Shown in pieces: positions 1 to 7,541 of a stretch of 9,641 nt of DNA (positions are counted from its first letter, which is position 1; every line of letters begins with the position of its first letter). The stretch is from positions 1 to 9,641 of the forward strand of contig QHVD01000322.1 in NCBI GenBank assembly GCA_003222235.1, read 5' to 3'. The notes beneath the pieces are model-generated. The model saw only the letters and a list, made by a program, of their open reading frames with translations. It did no database searches and had not been told where the DNA came from. Made by a program: the position numbers and the translations under genes. This stretch comes from Gemmatimonadota bacterium (GTDB lineage Bacteria; Gemmatimonadota; Gemmatimonadetes; Gemmatimonadales; GWC2-71-9).

Positions 1-24
1 CGAGTAACGGCCCGCCCGCGCGGG

Positions 25-1965
25 ATGAAGCCCTCGACCGTCTCAGCAGCATGCGCTTCAGCTGCGATTGCCTTCGGCGCCGCGGCGCTAGTGGGCTGGT
101 GGCTCGACATCGACCTGCTGAGGCGCGGGGCCCCGGGGCGCGTGACGATGAACCCCGTCACGGCGGTCGTCCTCATCGTGGCCGGCGCGGCGCTGCTGCT
201 CTCGGCAGAGCCGGACCGTCCGCCTCCGGCTCGGCGGCTCGCCCAGGGCTTGGCTGCTCTCGTCGTCCTGGTCGGTGGTGCGCGGTTGGGGGCCTATCTC
301 TCGGCCTGGAATGTCCCCCTGGATGGCCTGCTGTTTCCTGCGCGCGTCGCCGCCGTCGGCTCTCGGTTGGCCCAGCTCGCCGCGTTGAACTTCGTCCTCA
401 CCGGGTTGGCACTCGCCCTCTTGCGCCTGGAAGGTCGTCGGGTCCACGCCGTCCTGCAGACCCTGCTTCTCGGGTCGGGCCTCACAACCCTGGCCGCCTT
501 GCTCGGGCATCTCTACGGGGCGGACATGCTGCACGGCCCGATGGCTCTGAACACAAGCCTCGCGTTCCTCGCCCTCACGACCGGCGCTCTGTTTGCGCGT
601 CCCGACGAGGGGCTCGTGGCGCTGTTGCGAGGCGACACTCCGGCCGGGGCGCTCGTCCGGCGACTGCTGCCCGCCGTCGTGCTGATCCCCGTGGTGCTGG
701 GCTGGCTCCGGCTGCTCGGCCAGAAGGCCGGGCTCTACGAGACGGAAGGCGGCTCCGCGCTCTTCGTCGTCACCACCATTGTCGCTCTGGCGGGACTCAC
801 ATGGTGGAGCGCGCGCTCCATCGAGCGCGCCGATGCCCGCCGGCGCGAGGTGGAAGGAGCCCTTCGCGGATCGGAGGGACGGTTTCGCACGCTGGCGGCG
901 TCTGCAAACGACGCGATCGTGTCCGCCGACGCTGCCGGCCTGATCACCTATTTCAATCCCGCGGCCGAACGCATCTTCGAGTACGGGGCGAGCGAGCTTG
1001 AGGGACGTCCGATCACCATGCTCATGCCCGACCGATACCACGACGCCCATCTGGCGGGACTGGCACGTTACCTGGCCACGGGCGAAGCCCACGTGATCGG
1101 GAGAACGGTCGAGCTCACGGGGCGCAAGAAGGACGGATCTGAGTTCCCGGTCGAGCTGTCGCTCGCAAGTTGGCGGGAGGGAGCGCGGCAGGTCTTCACC
1201 GGGATCTTGCGCGACATCACCGACCGCAAGCAGGCGGAGGACACGTTGCGCCGCTATGCCGCGCAGCTCGAGGCGGCAAACTCCGAGCTCGACGCCTTCG
1301 CCTACTCGGTGTCGCACGACCTCCGCGCGCCGCTCCGCAGCATCGATGGCTTCAGCCGCGCCGTGCTCGATGATTGCGGCGATCAGCTCGACGAAACCGG
1401 ACGGGCGCACTTCGGCCGCATCCGCGATGCGGCCCGCCGGATGGCGGGGCTGATCGACGACCTGCTCAATCTGTCGCGTCTCACGCGCGCTCCCATGAAA
1501 CGGGAGTCGGTCAGCCTCAGTGCCATCGCCGCCGCCGTCGCCTCGGAGTTCTGCAGAAGCGGGCCGGGGCGGGCGGCGGAATGGGTCATCGCTCCCGGCC
1601 TGCTGGCCGACGGGGACCCGCGGCTGCTGCGGGTGGCGCTCGAGAACCTGTTGGAGAACGCCTTGAAGTACTCTCGCAGCCAGCCGCAGCCGCGCATCGA
1701 GTTCGGCCGCAGCTTGGCCAACGGCTCGCAGGCGTACTACGTTCGCGACAACGGAGCCGGGTTCGACATGGCGTACCGCGACAAGCTGTTCAAACCGTTC
1801 CAGCGGCTGCATCCCGCCGGCGAGTTCGAGGGGAGCGGGGTCGGCCTCGCGACCGTCGCCCGGGTCATCAGGCGCCACGGAGGACGCATCTGGGCGGAGG
1901 GGGAAGTTGGGCGCGGAGCGACGTTCTATTTCACTCTGGCGCCGGACCAGACGCCGCAGCCATGA
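25..1965 (+). CDS. Membrane-bound PAS sensor histidine kinase
   Basis: Sensor kinase of a two-component system, in the cytoplasmic membrane. Roughly the first 265 residues are hydrophobic, with about seven or eight likely membrane segments and a TMNPVTA motif near residue 41, resembling an uncharacterised multi-pass sensor region found in other kinases. A PAS domain follows at about 285-403 (FNPAAERIF, ending GILRDITDRKQ). The HisKA dimerisation domain has the phospho-acceptor His431 in SHDLRAPLRSIDGF, the type seen in phytochrome-like kinases. The ATPase domain carries the N box (Asn545 in LLENALKYS), G1 box (DNGAGF, 575-580) and G2 box (GSGVGLA, from 603). All catalytic motifs are present. 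The stop overlaps the response regulator start by 4 nt, so the two are surely partners. The ATG at 25 lacks a clear ribosome site, and the frame is open to the window edge, so the true start could lie further left. The signal sensed is unknown. Confidence 0.93.
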   Translation: MKPSTVSAACASAAIAFGAAALVGWWLDIDLLRRGAPGRVTMNPVTAVVLIVAGAALLLSAEPDRPPPARRLAQGLAALVVLVGGARLGAYLSAWNVPLDGLLFPARVAAVGSRLAQLAALNFVLTGLALALLRLEGRRVHAVLQTLLLGSGLTTLAALLGHLYGADMLHGPMALNTSLAFLALTTGALFARPDEGLVALLRGDTPAGALVRRLLPAVVLIPVVLGWLRLLGQKAGLYETEGGSALFVVTTIVALAGLTWWSARSIERADARRREVEGALRGSEGRFRTLAASANDAIVSADAAGLITYFNPAAERIFEYGASELEGRPITMLMPDRYHDAHLAGLARYLATGEAHVIGRTVELTGRKKDGSEFPVELSLASWREGARQVFTGILRDITDRKQAEDTLRRYAAQLEAANSELDAFAYSVSHDLRAPLRSIDGFSRAVLDDCGDQLDETGRAHFGRIRDAARRMAGLIDDLLNLSRLTRAPMKRESVSLSAIAAAVASEFCRSGPGRAAEWVIAPGLLADGDPRLLRVALENLLENALKYSRSQPQPRIEFGRSLANGSQAYYVRDNGAGFDMAYRDKLFKPFQRLHPAGEFEGSGVGLATVARVIRRHGGRIWAEGEVGRGATFYFTLAPDQTPQP

Positions 1966-2411
1966 CGGACAAGATGATTCTACTGGTCGAGGATAACCGG
2001 GACGACGAGGCACTGACGCTCCGTGCCCTGAGGAAGAATCGCATCACCAACGAGGTCGTCGTGGTGCGCGACGGCGCGGAGGCGCTCGAGTATCTGTTCG
2101 GGACGGGCCGGTACGAGGGTCGCGATACGACCGTCATGCCCGACCTCATCCTGCTCGATCTGAAGCTCCCGAAGGTCGACGGGTTGGAAGTCCTGCGCCG
2201 CTTGCGCGCCGACCAGGGAACGCGCTCGCTGCCCGTGGTCATTCTGACGTCGTCGACCGAGGAGCAGGACGTGCTCAAAGGCTACGGTCTGGGCGCCAAC
2301 AGCTACATTCGCAAACCGGTCGACTTCGACGAGTTCACGGAGGCCGCTCGGCAGCTCGGCGTCTATTGGCTGGTCCTCAATCAGGGCCCGCCGAAGCAGA
2401 GAGGGCCGTAG
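1962..2411 (+). CDS. Single-domain response regulator (Rcp1/CheY-like)
   Basis: A 149-residue receiver domain with no DNA-binding or enzymatic output domain. The acidic pocket is Asp11 with Asp14/Asp15 (VEDNRDDE), the phospho-acceptor is Asp66 (LLDLKLPKVDG), the switch residue is Thr96 (ILTSS) and the conserved lysine is Lys118 (IRKPVDF). The long alpha1-beta2 region (LRKNRITNEVVVVRDG) and the C-terminal LGVYWLVLN segment are typical of the Rcp1 group, which partners phytochrome-type kinases. It starts at the ATG within the ATGA overlap with the kinase stop, so translation is probably coupled; no separate ribosome site is visible. The frame is open well upstream, but that part is the kinase gene read in another frame. 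Its downstream target is not evident: it probably acts by protein contact or as a relay step. Confidence 0.93.
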   Translation: MTDKMILLVEDNRDDEALTLRALRKNRITNEVVVVRDGAEALEYLFGTGRYEGRDTTVMPDLILLDLKLPKVDGLEVLRRLRADQGTRSLPVVILTSSTEEQDVLKGYGLGANSYIRKPVDFDEFTEAARQLGVYWLVLNQGPPKQRGP

Positions 2412-2434
2412 CTCTCAACGCGCGAGGCCGCTGG

Positions 2435-3310
2435 ATGATCGTCTATCTGAACGGCCGATATGTGGATCGGACGCGGGCGACCGTCGCCGTGGACGATCGG
2501 GGCTTTCTGTTCGGCGACGGCGTGTACGAGGTGACACGAGCGCGGAACGGCCGGCTCTTCGAAGCCGCGCGACACCTGAGGCGGCTCGAGCGGGGACTGG
2601 ATGCGCTCGCCGTCGCGCTCCCGCCGGCGCTCGACTCGACGGCCCTGCTCGAGATTTCCGAACGGCTGCTCCGCGACAACCGGCTCGACGACGGCGACGC
2701 CACGGTCTATCTGCAGATCACTCGCGGATCGGCCGAGCCCCGCACCCACCATTTCCCCCCTGCCGGCACGCCGCCGACGGTGTTCCTGAGCGCCAACCCG
2801 CTCGCCGTACCGGACGACGTGCGGGCCCGGGGCGCGACCGCGATCACGACCCCGGACCTGCGCTGGGAGCGCTGCGACCTGAAGACGGTCCAGCTCCTCG
2901 CCAACGTGCTGGCGAAGCAGCAGGCCGTGGCCGCCGGGGCGTTCGAGGCGATCCTGGTGCGTGACGGCATCGCGACCGAGGGTGCGAGCACCAATCTGCT
3001 CGCCGTGATCGACGGGGCGATCCGCACGCATCCGGCAGACCACCGGATTCTGCCCGGCGTCACGCGCGAGGTCGTGCTCGAGCTCGCGACCGAGCTCGGG
3101 GTCGGCGCGTCTGAAGCCCCATTGTCCGTCCGCGAGCTCTTCGGGGCGAGCGAGCTGTTTCTCACGGGGACGACGGTGGACGTGATGCCGGTGGTGCAGG
3201 TCGACGGGCGCGCCATCGGCGGTCACCGCCCCGGCCCGGTGGCGCGGGAGCTCCACGCGGCGCTGCGCGCGCGCCTGGTCCGAGACACCACCCGGGCGCC
3301 CGCGCTCTGA
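2435..3310 (+). CDS. dat: D-amino-acid aminotransferase (fold type IV PLP enzyme)
   Basis: A PLP-dependent class IV aminotransferase of 291 residues, close to the usual length of about 280-290. Residues align well with Bacillus D-amino-acid transaminase as I remember it: DRGFLFGDGVYEV (21-33), His47, ITRGSAEPRTHHFP (95-108), DLRWERCDLKT with the PLP lysine at Lys150, LAKQQA (159-164), and Glu182 in ATEGASTN. Arg103 and His105 match the RxH pair that holds the substrate carboxylate in D-specific enzymes and separates them from branched-chain (IlvE) enzymes. The likely role is conversion of D-alanine and 2-oxoglutarate to pyruvate and D-glutamate, for cell wall supply or D-amino acid use. The ATG at 2435 is preferred because MIVYLNGRYV is where the family begins; a weak GAGG lies 7 nt upstream. 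It sits 23 nt after the response regulator and 23 nt before hisN. Substrate range is inferred, not proven. Confidence 0.88.
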   Translation: MIVYLNGRYVDRTRATVAVDDRGFLFGDGVYEVTRARNGRLFEAARHLRRLERGLDALAVALPPALDSTALLEISERLLRDNRLDDGDATVYLQITRGSAEPRTHHFPPAGTPPTVFLSANPLAVPDDVRARGATAITTPDLRWERCDLKTVQLLANVLAKQQAVAAGAFEAILVRDGIATEGASTNLLAVIDGAIRTHPADHRILPGVTREVVLELATELGVGASEAPLSVRELFGASELFLTGTTVDVMPVVQVDGRAIGGHRPGPVARELHAALRARLVRDTTRAPAL

Positions 3311-3333
3311 CCCGTCGCCGCGCGCCCGCGCTG

Positions 3334-4110
3334 ATGGATCCTGCAACCTGGCTCCCGTTCCTCCACCAGCTCGCCGACCGCGCCGACGAGATCGCCCTGC
3401 GCTTCTTCAGGGCCAACGGGCTCCGGGTCGAGGAAAAGCCCGACTCGAGCCCGGTCACCGAGGCGGACCGCGCGATCGAGACGATGGCGCGCGCCTGGGT
3501 GGGCGAGCGTCATCCCACCCTCGGCATCTGCGGGGAGGAGCAGGGCGAACGAGTGGGAGCGGGCGATGCGCGCCTGATCATCGATCCCATCGACGGCACC
3601 CGCAACTTCGTGCGGGGAATCCCCGTGTTCGCAAGCCTGCTCGCCATCGAGGCGGCGGGCGAGGTGATCGCGGGCGTGGTGAGCGCTCCGGCGCTGCACG
3701 CTCGCTGGCACGCCGCGCGGGGTCACGGCGCGTTCGGGCACGGGCGCCGGATCCACGTCTCGGGCGTCCGGGAGCTGGCGCGGGCATCGCTGTTTCACGG
3801 CAACCTCGGCCCGGGAGAGGGTGCGCCGGGCCGAGGCGGGCCCCCACCCGGTATCCTGGCGCTGATCCGGTGCGTGGAGCGCACCCGGGGCTTCGGCGAT
3901 TTCTACCAGCACATGCTGGTCGCGGAAGGCGGGGGCGAGATCGCGATCGATCCGGTCATGCACCCGTGGGACATCGCCGCGGTGCAGGTGATCGTCGAGG
4001 AAGCGGGCGGGCGGGCCACCACGCTGGACGGCGAACGGTCGATCTACGGGGGCAGCCTCGTCACGTCCAACGGACCGATGCACCAGGCGGTGCTCGACCT
4101 GTTGGGATAA
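3334..4110 (+). CDS. hisN: Inositol-monophosphatase-family phosphatase, probably histidinol-phosphatase (HisN)
   Basis: A metal-dependent phosphatase of 258 residues, the normal length for the IMPase family. Metal-binding motifs are complete: GEE with Glu68/Glu69, DPIDGT at 84-89, and HPWDIAA with Asp213. SPVTEAD (39-45) is the usual N-terminal motif. The stretch RGFGDFYQHMLVAEGGGEIA closely resembles the GDFxxxMLVAEG region of HisN-type histidinol-phosphatases, which favours the penultimate step of histidine synthesis over inositol-1-phosphate hydrolysis. No other his gene is nearby, so the assignment rests on sequence alone. Inositol monophosphatase or 3',5'-bisphosphate nucleotidase activity cannot be excluded. 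The ATG at 3334 has no obvious ribosome site and lies 23 nt after the dat stop, consistent with one transcript. The gene ends 3 nt before a long hairpin-forming repeat. Confidence 0.85.
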   Translation: MDPATWLPFLHQLADRADEIALRFFRANGLRVEEKPDSSPVTEADRAIETMARAWVGERHPTLGICGEEQGERVGAGDARLIIDPIDGTRNFVRGIPVFASLLAIEAAGEVIAGVVSAPALHARWHAARGHGAFGHGRRIHVSGVRELARASLFHGNLGPGEGAPGRGGPPPGILALIRCVERTRGFGDFYQHMLVAEGGGEIAIDPVMHPWDIAAVQVIVEEAGGRATTLDGERSIYGGSLVTSNGPMHQAVLDLLG

Positions 4111-4113
4111 GGC

Positions 4114-4223
4114 AGACGCCTAGACGTCGAGACGCCTAGCGGCTGTGAGGGGTGAGGCCGCGGGTAGGACTACCTGCACCCTCACCGCTGCACGCGGCTA
4201 GCCGTCTCGACGTCTAGCCGTCT
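4114..4223. repeat. 110-bp long-hairpin element between convergent genes
   Basis: Two 27-nt arms (4114-4140 and 4197-4223) are inverted copies with 25 of 27 positions paired. Each arm is itself two copies of a 10-bp unit, AGACGCCTAG, separated by ACGTCG on the left (4114-4123, 4130-4139); the right arm reads CTAGCCGTCT twice (4198-4207, 4214-4223). The two unpaired positions are C-C oppositions at the same place in each unit (4119/4218 and 4135/4202). Inside, GTGAGGGGTG (4145-4154) can pair with CACCCTCAC (4177-4185) with one bulged G, and 4160-4166 can pair with 4171-4177 around a GGAC loop. The element fills the gap between the hisN and sodA stops, so it may end transcription from both sides, though there is no T-run. 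It could equally be a REP- or MITE-like dispersed repeat. Confidence 0.85.
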
Positions 4224-4225
4224 AC

Positions 4226-4879
4226 CTATTTCCTGGCCGCCTCGTAGCGCTTCTGCACCTCGGACCAGTTGACCACGTTCCACCACGCCGCCACGTACTC
4301 GTTTCTCCTGTTCTGGTATTTCAAGTAGTACGCATGCTCCCATACATCGAGCCCGAGGATGGGAATCTTCCCGTCCATGACCGGGCTGTCCTGGTTCGCC
4401 GTGCTGAGCAGCTCGAGTTTGCCGCCCGCCACGACGAGCCAGGCCCAACCCGAGCCGAACCGGGTCATCGCGGCGTTCGACAGCTGCTCCTTGAACTTCG
4501 CGAAGTCGCCGACGGTCTTCCTGATCGCGTCCGCGAGGACGCCGCTCGGCTCTCCGCCGCCGCCCTTTCCGGCAGGCGCCATGATCGTCCAGAACAGCGA
4601 GTGGTTGTGATGGCCGCCGGCGTTGTTGCGGACCGTGGTACGGATGTCCTCCGGGACGCCGTTGATGCCGCGCAGCAGCTCCTCGAGCGTCTTCTTGTGC
4701 AGCTCGGGGTGCTTGTCGAGCGCCGCGTTCAGGTTGTTGATGTAGGCCTGGTGGTGCTTCGTGTGATGGATCTCCATCGTCTGCCGGTCGATGTGCGGCT
4801 CCAGCGCCCCGTACTCGTACGGCAGCTTGGGCAGGGTGTGCGCCACGACCTTCTCGGCGGGTGTGACTGCTCCTGGCAT
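4226..4879 (-). CDS. sodA: Superoxide dismutase, manganese type
   Basis: Converts superoxide to hydrogen peroxide and oxygen. The 217-residue protein carries the full Fe/Mn-SOD signature: first metal histidine His38 in MEIHHTKHH, second in NHSLFW, and aspartate plus histidine in LDVWEHAYYLKYQNRR near the C terminus. GGHHNHS and the glutamine in STANQDSP match the outer-sphere pattern of Mn rather than Fe enzymes (known from E. coli SodA), so Mn is the likely metal. No convincing signal peptide is seen; the roughly 13 residues before HTLPKLPYEYGALEPH are slightly longer than in SodA, and the enzyme is probably cytoplasmic. The ATG at 4879 is chosen because AGGAGG lies 5 nt upstream. It is transcribed toward hisN, with its stop 2 nt from the hairpin element, and divergently from a peroxiredoxin-like fragment. 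Confidence 0.95.
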   Translation of the reverse strand: MPGAVTPAEKVVAHTLPKLPYEYGALEPHIDRQTMEIHHTKHHQAYINNLNAALDKHPELHKKTLEELLRGINGVPEDIRTTVRNNAGGHHNHSLFWTIMAPAGKGGGGEPSGVLADAIRKTVGDFAKFKEQLSNAAMTRFGSGWAWLVVAGGKLELLSTANQDSPVMDGKIPILGLDVWEHAYYLKYQNRRNEYVAAWWNVVNWSEVQKRYEAARK

Positions 4880-4880
4880 G

Positions 4881-4890
4881 TTCTCCTCCT
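4881..4890 (-). promoter_or_regulatory. Strong ribosome binding site of sodA
   Basis: On the minus strand AGGAGGAGAA stands directly before the ATG at 4879, with 5 nt between AGGAGG and the start codon. This near-perfect Shine-Dalgarno decides the start against a TTG codon six codons upstream (4895-4897), which overlaps the leader. It suggests high translation, as expected for SOD. Confidence 0.8.
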
Positions 4891-4911
4891 GCGGCAATCG
4901 GGGACGGACGT

Positions 4912-4940
4912 AAGATGCACGGCGGTTGCGGCGAATTCAA
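4912..4940 (-). promoter_or_regulatory. Candidate sigma-70-type promoter for sodA
   Basis: Read on the minus strand, TTGAAT (4940-4935) is followed after 17 nt by CATCTT (4917-4912). The -35 box matches TTGACA at 4 of 6 positions. The -10 box matches TATAAT at 3 of 6, including the key second A and final T. A start of transcription near 4905 would leave a leader of about 26 nt containing the ribosome site. This is one of the few AT-richer spots in the divergent gap. It is pattern matching only. Confidence 0.35.
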
Positions 4941-5061
4941 ACCGGCTCGGGCGTGATGGGTTGCCCCGCCGGGTGCCGCCTTGTGACATTACCCTCGCAA
5001 CGCGCTTTGTTCGCCGTGAGTTCCGAACGGCATCCCACCGGATGCGGGAGGTTGTTCCGTC

Positions 5062-5304
5062 GTGACGACGACCGCCCCCTCGATCGCGCTGCTCGCCTTC
5101 TTCCCGCTCGCCTCCACCTCGACGTGCACTGCCGAGTGCGCGTTCAGCGAGGATTCAGACCGGTTCGCGAGCGCCGGCACGGTCGTGCTTCCCATCAACG
5201 TGGACTCGGTGCCCACCTTGAGGGAGTTCAAGGCCAAGCACGGGATGAAACACCGGCGCGGCGACGCGGACCTGTTGCGCCAGATCGCGGCGCTTGAGAA
5301 ATAG
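5062..5304 (+). CDS. Peroxiredoxin (AhpC/TSA) core fragment, probable relic
   Basis: An 80-residue frame resembling only the middle of an AhpC/TSA peroxiredoxin. LLAFFPLASTSTCTAEC contains the peroxidatic motif PxxxTxxC (Pro15, Thr19, Cys22) plus Cys26, and PINVDSVPTLREFKAKHGM matches the following strand and helix. A usual member has about 150 or more residues. The N-terminal strand region (APDFTL-type motif) and the C-terminal half with the conserved arginine and dimer region are missing, and the tail after residue 63 is unrelated. It starts at a GTG with GGGAGG 10 nt upstream, and its frame is closed by a TGA at 5017-5019. It is divergent from sodA, a sensible pairing since SOD makes peroxide. 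Its 3' end overlaps the next gene by 11 nt. Most likely a decayed remnant left by deletions; a functional small thiol protein is less likely. Confidence 0.55.
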   Translation: MTTTAPSIALLAFFPLASTSTCTAECAFSEDSDRFASAGTVVLPINVDSVPTLREFKAKHGMKHRRGDADLLRQIAALEK

Positions 5305-7540
5305 CCTCGTCCCTCGGGACGATAAGTGGTACCTGGGGGCGGGGGACGGGCTCGTCTGGGCCCCGCCATTCCCCGAGTGGCTGGCGGCACCGGGCTTCTG
5401 GGACGAGGCGCACCTCTTCCAATACGCCATCAGCCCGCTCTTCACCGTGACGCTCCTCGCAGACGGCGTCCCCGGGCTCCCGCCGCCCCCGCTTACGCCG
5501 CCCCCCCGATGCCTCCGCCAGCGCTGGACGCCCGCGACGCTCACCCTCGAGCACGCGGTGGGGCCGTTGCGGGCGCGCGAGGTTCGCAGCGCGCCGGGGG
5601 GCTCGCTGGCCTCCGAGTGGGTTGTGCGGAACCCCACGGCGCGAGCGGTGATGCTCGACGTGGTGGTCTGGACCGCGGTGGACGGCGCGTCCCTCGCGGC
5701 GGCGGACGTGCGCGGCGACCGTCGCGCGCTGCGGTTCGTTCGCATGGTCGCGGACCGGCAGGCCCATCGCGCGCGCGTCCAGCACCTGCTCGCGCTCGCT
5801 CCCACGGCGCAGTCGTTTGCCGCGTACCGCTCCGAGGCCTCCACGCCCACGCTGCCGCCGCGATTCGACCTCACGCCGTTCTACGACCGGTGGCGGCGGA
5901 GCGGCGGGCTCGGGAACGAGCTGCATCTCGAGGGCATCGACCCGAGGGGGCTGGTGTTTCTCGGGCTGGAGCGGCGATTTCGGATCGCGCCCGGCGCTGC
6001 CGCGACCTTCTCGGCGTCCGTGTCCCTGGCGCTCGACTGGGGCGGCGGGGCGGCGGCCGGGAAGCCCGACGGTGAGGAGCCGCGCCGGCTCGGTCGCCCG
6101 ACGGCGGCCGCGGAGCGCGGGTGGCAGGAGTTCTTCGCCTCGGTGCCGGGCTTCCGCTGCTCCGACCCATACCTCGACCGTTGCTGGTGGTATCGGTGGT
6201 ATGGTCTCCGGCTGAACGCGATCGCGGGCGGGATCGGGAACTACCGGTTTCCCACTGTGTGTGAAGGGATCGGCTACTTCCACTTGCCGATTACGTACAG
6301 CGCCCAGTGTCACATGCGTGAGCTGCGCTGGCTCGCCGATCCCGCGTGGGCGCGCGGGACGCTGCGGACGTTCCTGGCGCACCAGAATCCCGACGGCTCG
6401 CTCCCCGGGCGCGTGTTCGTCGATCACTTGCGGCGCAGCGACTTCTACCACGCCGACTGGGGTGGCGCGGTCGAGGCGCTCCAGGCCGTGCATCCGGATG
6501 CGGCGTTCGAGGCCGAGGTGTATCCCGGCCTCGTGCGTTATGCCGAGTGGCTGCTCCGCACACGCGACGCCGACCACACGGGGATGATCGACGTGGTGAA
6601 CCAGTACGAAACGGGGCAGGAGTTCATGTCACGCTATCAGGCGGTCGATCCCGAAGCGGACCGCGCCGGCTGGGAGAGCCGCATGCGGCTGAAAGGCGTG
6701 GACGTCACCGTGTACGGCTACCGGCTGTTGCGGGCGCTGGAGCGGCTCGCAGGGCGGGTGACGCCGGCGGACGTCGCTCGCTGGCGCGAGGCCGCGAGCC
6801 GCACGGGGCGCGCCATCCTGGACAAGATGTGGGACCCGGTGGCGGAGCTGTTCTTCGACGTGAACCGGAGGACGGCGCGGCCCACCGGCGTGAAGGCCGC
6901 CGTGTGCTTCTATCCATTCGCGACCGATCTCGTGGACGCCCGGCACGTCGACGGGTTGGGGCGGCATCTGTTCGATGCCGGTGAATTCTGGACTCCGTAC
7001 CCCGTTCCCTCCTCGAGCGTGGACGACCCGCTCTTCAACCCCGATGCCGAGTGGAAAGGGAAGCGACACAATTGCCCGTGGAACGGCCGGGTGTGGCCGA
7101 TGACGAACTCGCACCTGATCGAGGCGCTGGCCCACGTGGTGCGCGAGCAGCGCGCCGAGTGGGCGCCGCAGCTCGGGGAGCTGGTGCGGCGGTTCGCGCG
7201 GATGATGACGTTCGACGGCGACCCCGATCGCCCTAACAGCTTCGAGCATTACCACCCCTACACCGGGCGGCCCAGCCTGTACCGCGGGATCGACGACTAC
7301 CAGCACTCGTGGGTGAACGATCTCATCGTGTCCCATGTGATGGGGGTGCTCCCGGACGGGTCGAGCGGCCTGACGGTGTGGCCGCTCGCGATCGGGGTCG
7401 AGCGGGCCACGCTCGACCACGTGCGCGTCGCGGGGCGGCGTGTCAGCGTGACGCTCGAAGGCAAGCGGTTTCGCGTCAAGGTGGACGAACGGCGCGCCGG
7501 GGAGGGGCGAGTAGGGGAGCCGTTGCCGATCGTGTTCTGA
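5294..7540 (+). CDS. GH63-like (alpha/alpha)6-barrel glycoside hydrolase, MGH1/trehalase clan
   Basis: A 748-residue carbohydrate hydrolase without a signal peptide, so probably cytoplasmic. Residues 1 to about 270 look like a beta-rich N-terminal domain; the helical barrel starts near ERGWQEFFASVP (274) and runs to about 700. Clan-type motifs are present: DWGGAVEAL (Asp388), NQYETGQEF (436-444, in the place of the GMDNSP-type acid loop), CPWNGRVWPMTNSH (from Cys594, like the WRGPVW motif) and SFEHYHPYTGRP with Glu651, the expected catalytic-base region. Likely substrates are short alpha-glucosides or compatible-solute glycosides such as trehalose, sucrose or mannosylglycerate; the sequence does not say which. 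The start is the TTG at 5294, the first usable codon after an in-frame TGA at 5246; no good ribosome site is seen. It is followed by sugar-importer genes, so it probably cleaves what they import. Confidence 0.85.
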   Translation: MRNSLVPRDDKWYLGAGDGLVWAPPFPEWLAAPGFWDEAHLFQYAISPLFTVTLLADGVPGLPPPPLTPPPRCLRQRWTPATLTLEHAVGPLRAREVRSAPGGSLASEWVVRNPTARAVMLDVVVWTAVDGASLAAADVRGDRRALRFVRMVADRQAHRARVQHLLALAPTAQSFAAYRSEASTPTLPPRFDLTPFYDRWRRSGGLGNELHLEGIDPRGLVFLGLERRFRIAPGAAATFSASVSLALDWGGGAAAGKPDGEEPRRLGRPTAAAERGWQEFFASVPGFRCSDPYLDRCWWYRWYGLRLNAIAGGIGNYRFPTVCEGIGYFHLPITYSAQCHMRELRWLADPAWARGTLRTFLAHQNPDGSLPGRVFVDHLRRSDFYHADWGGAVEALQAVHPDAAFEAEVYPGLVRYAEWLLRTRDADHTGMIDVVNQYETGQEFMSRYQAVDPEADRAGWESRMRLKGVDVTVYGYRLLRALERLAGRVTPADVARWREAASRTGRAILDKMWDPVAELFFDVNRRTARPTGVKAAVCFYPFATDLVDARHVDGLGRHLFDAGEFWTPYPVPSSSVDDPLFNPDAEWKGKRHNCPWNGRVWPMTNSHLIEALAHVVREQRAEWAPQLGELVRRFARMMTFDGDPDRPNSFEHYHPYTGRPSLYRGIDDYQHSWVNDLIVSHVMGVLPDGSSGLTVWPLAIGVERATLDHVRVAGRRVSVTLEGKRFRVKVDERRAGEGRVGEPLPIVF

Positions 7541-7541
7541 T

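Noticed and set aside
1374..1961. Upstream extension of the response regulator frame
   Set aside because: The extra residues are the kinase gene read out of frame. The receiver domain starts naturally at the ATG at 1962.
88..2013. A 641-codon open frame on the minus strand across the kinase gene
   Set aside because: It is rich in Arg, Pro and Ala with no recognisable motif, and mirrors the third-position GC bias of a well-identified kinase on the plus strand.
2366..2434. Longer start for the aminotransferase
   Set aside because: The added residues overlap the response regulator gene and do not resemble the family, which begins at MIVYLNGRYV.
4114..4223. CRISPR array or tRNA-like element
   Set aside because: The units are inverted and only 10 bp long, with no regular spacers, no cas genes, and no cloverleaf or anticodon arm.
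4880..4897. Earlier TTG start for sodA
   Set aside because: It would put the strong AGGAGG inside the coding region. The ATG at 4879 has ideal spacing and the better N terminus.
4880..5061. A small gene or RNA in the divergent gap
   Set aside because: I saw only the candidate sodA promoter and ribosome sites. No frame with protein-like content or stable RNA fold was convincing.
5228..6577. A 449-codon minus-strand frame over the hydrolase
   Set aside because: It is a shadow of the hydrolase gene, with composition typical of antisense frames in GC-rich DNA and no motifs.
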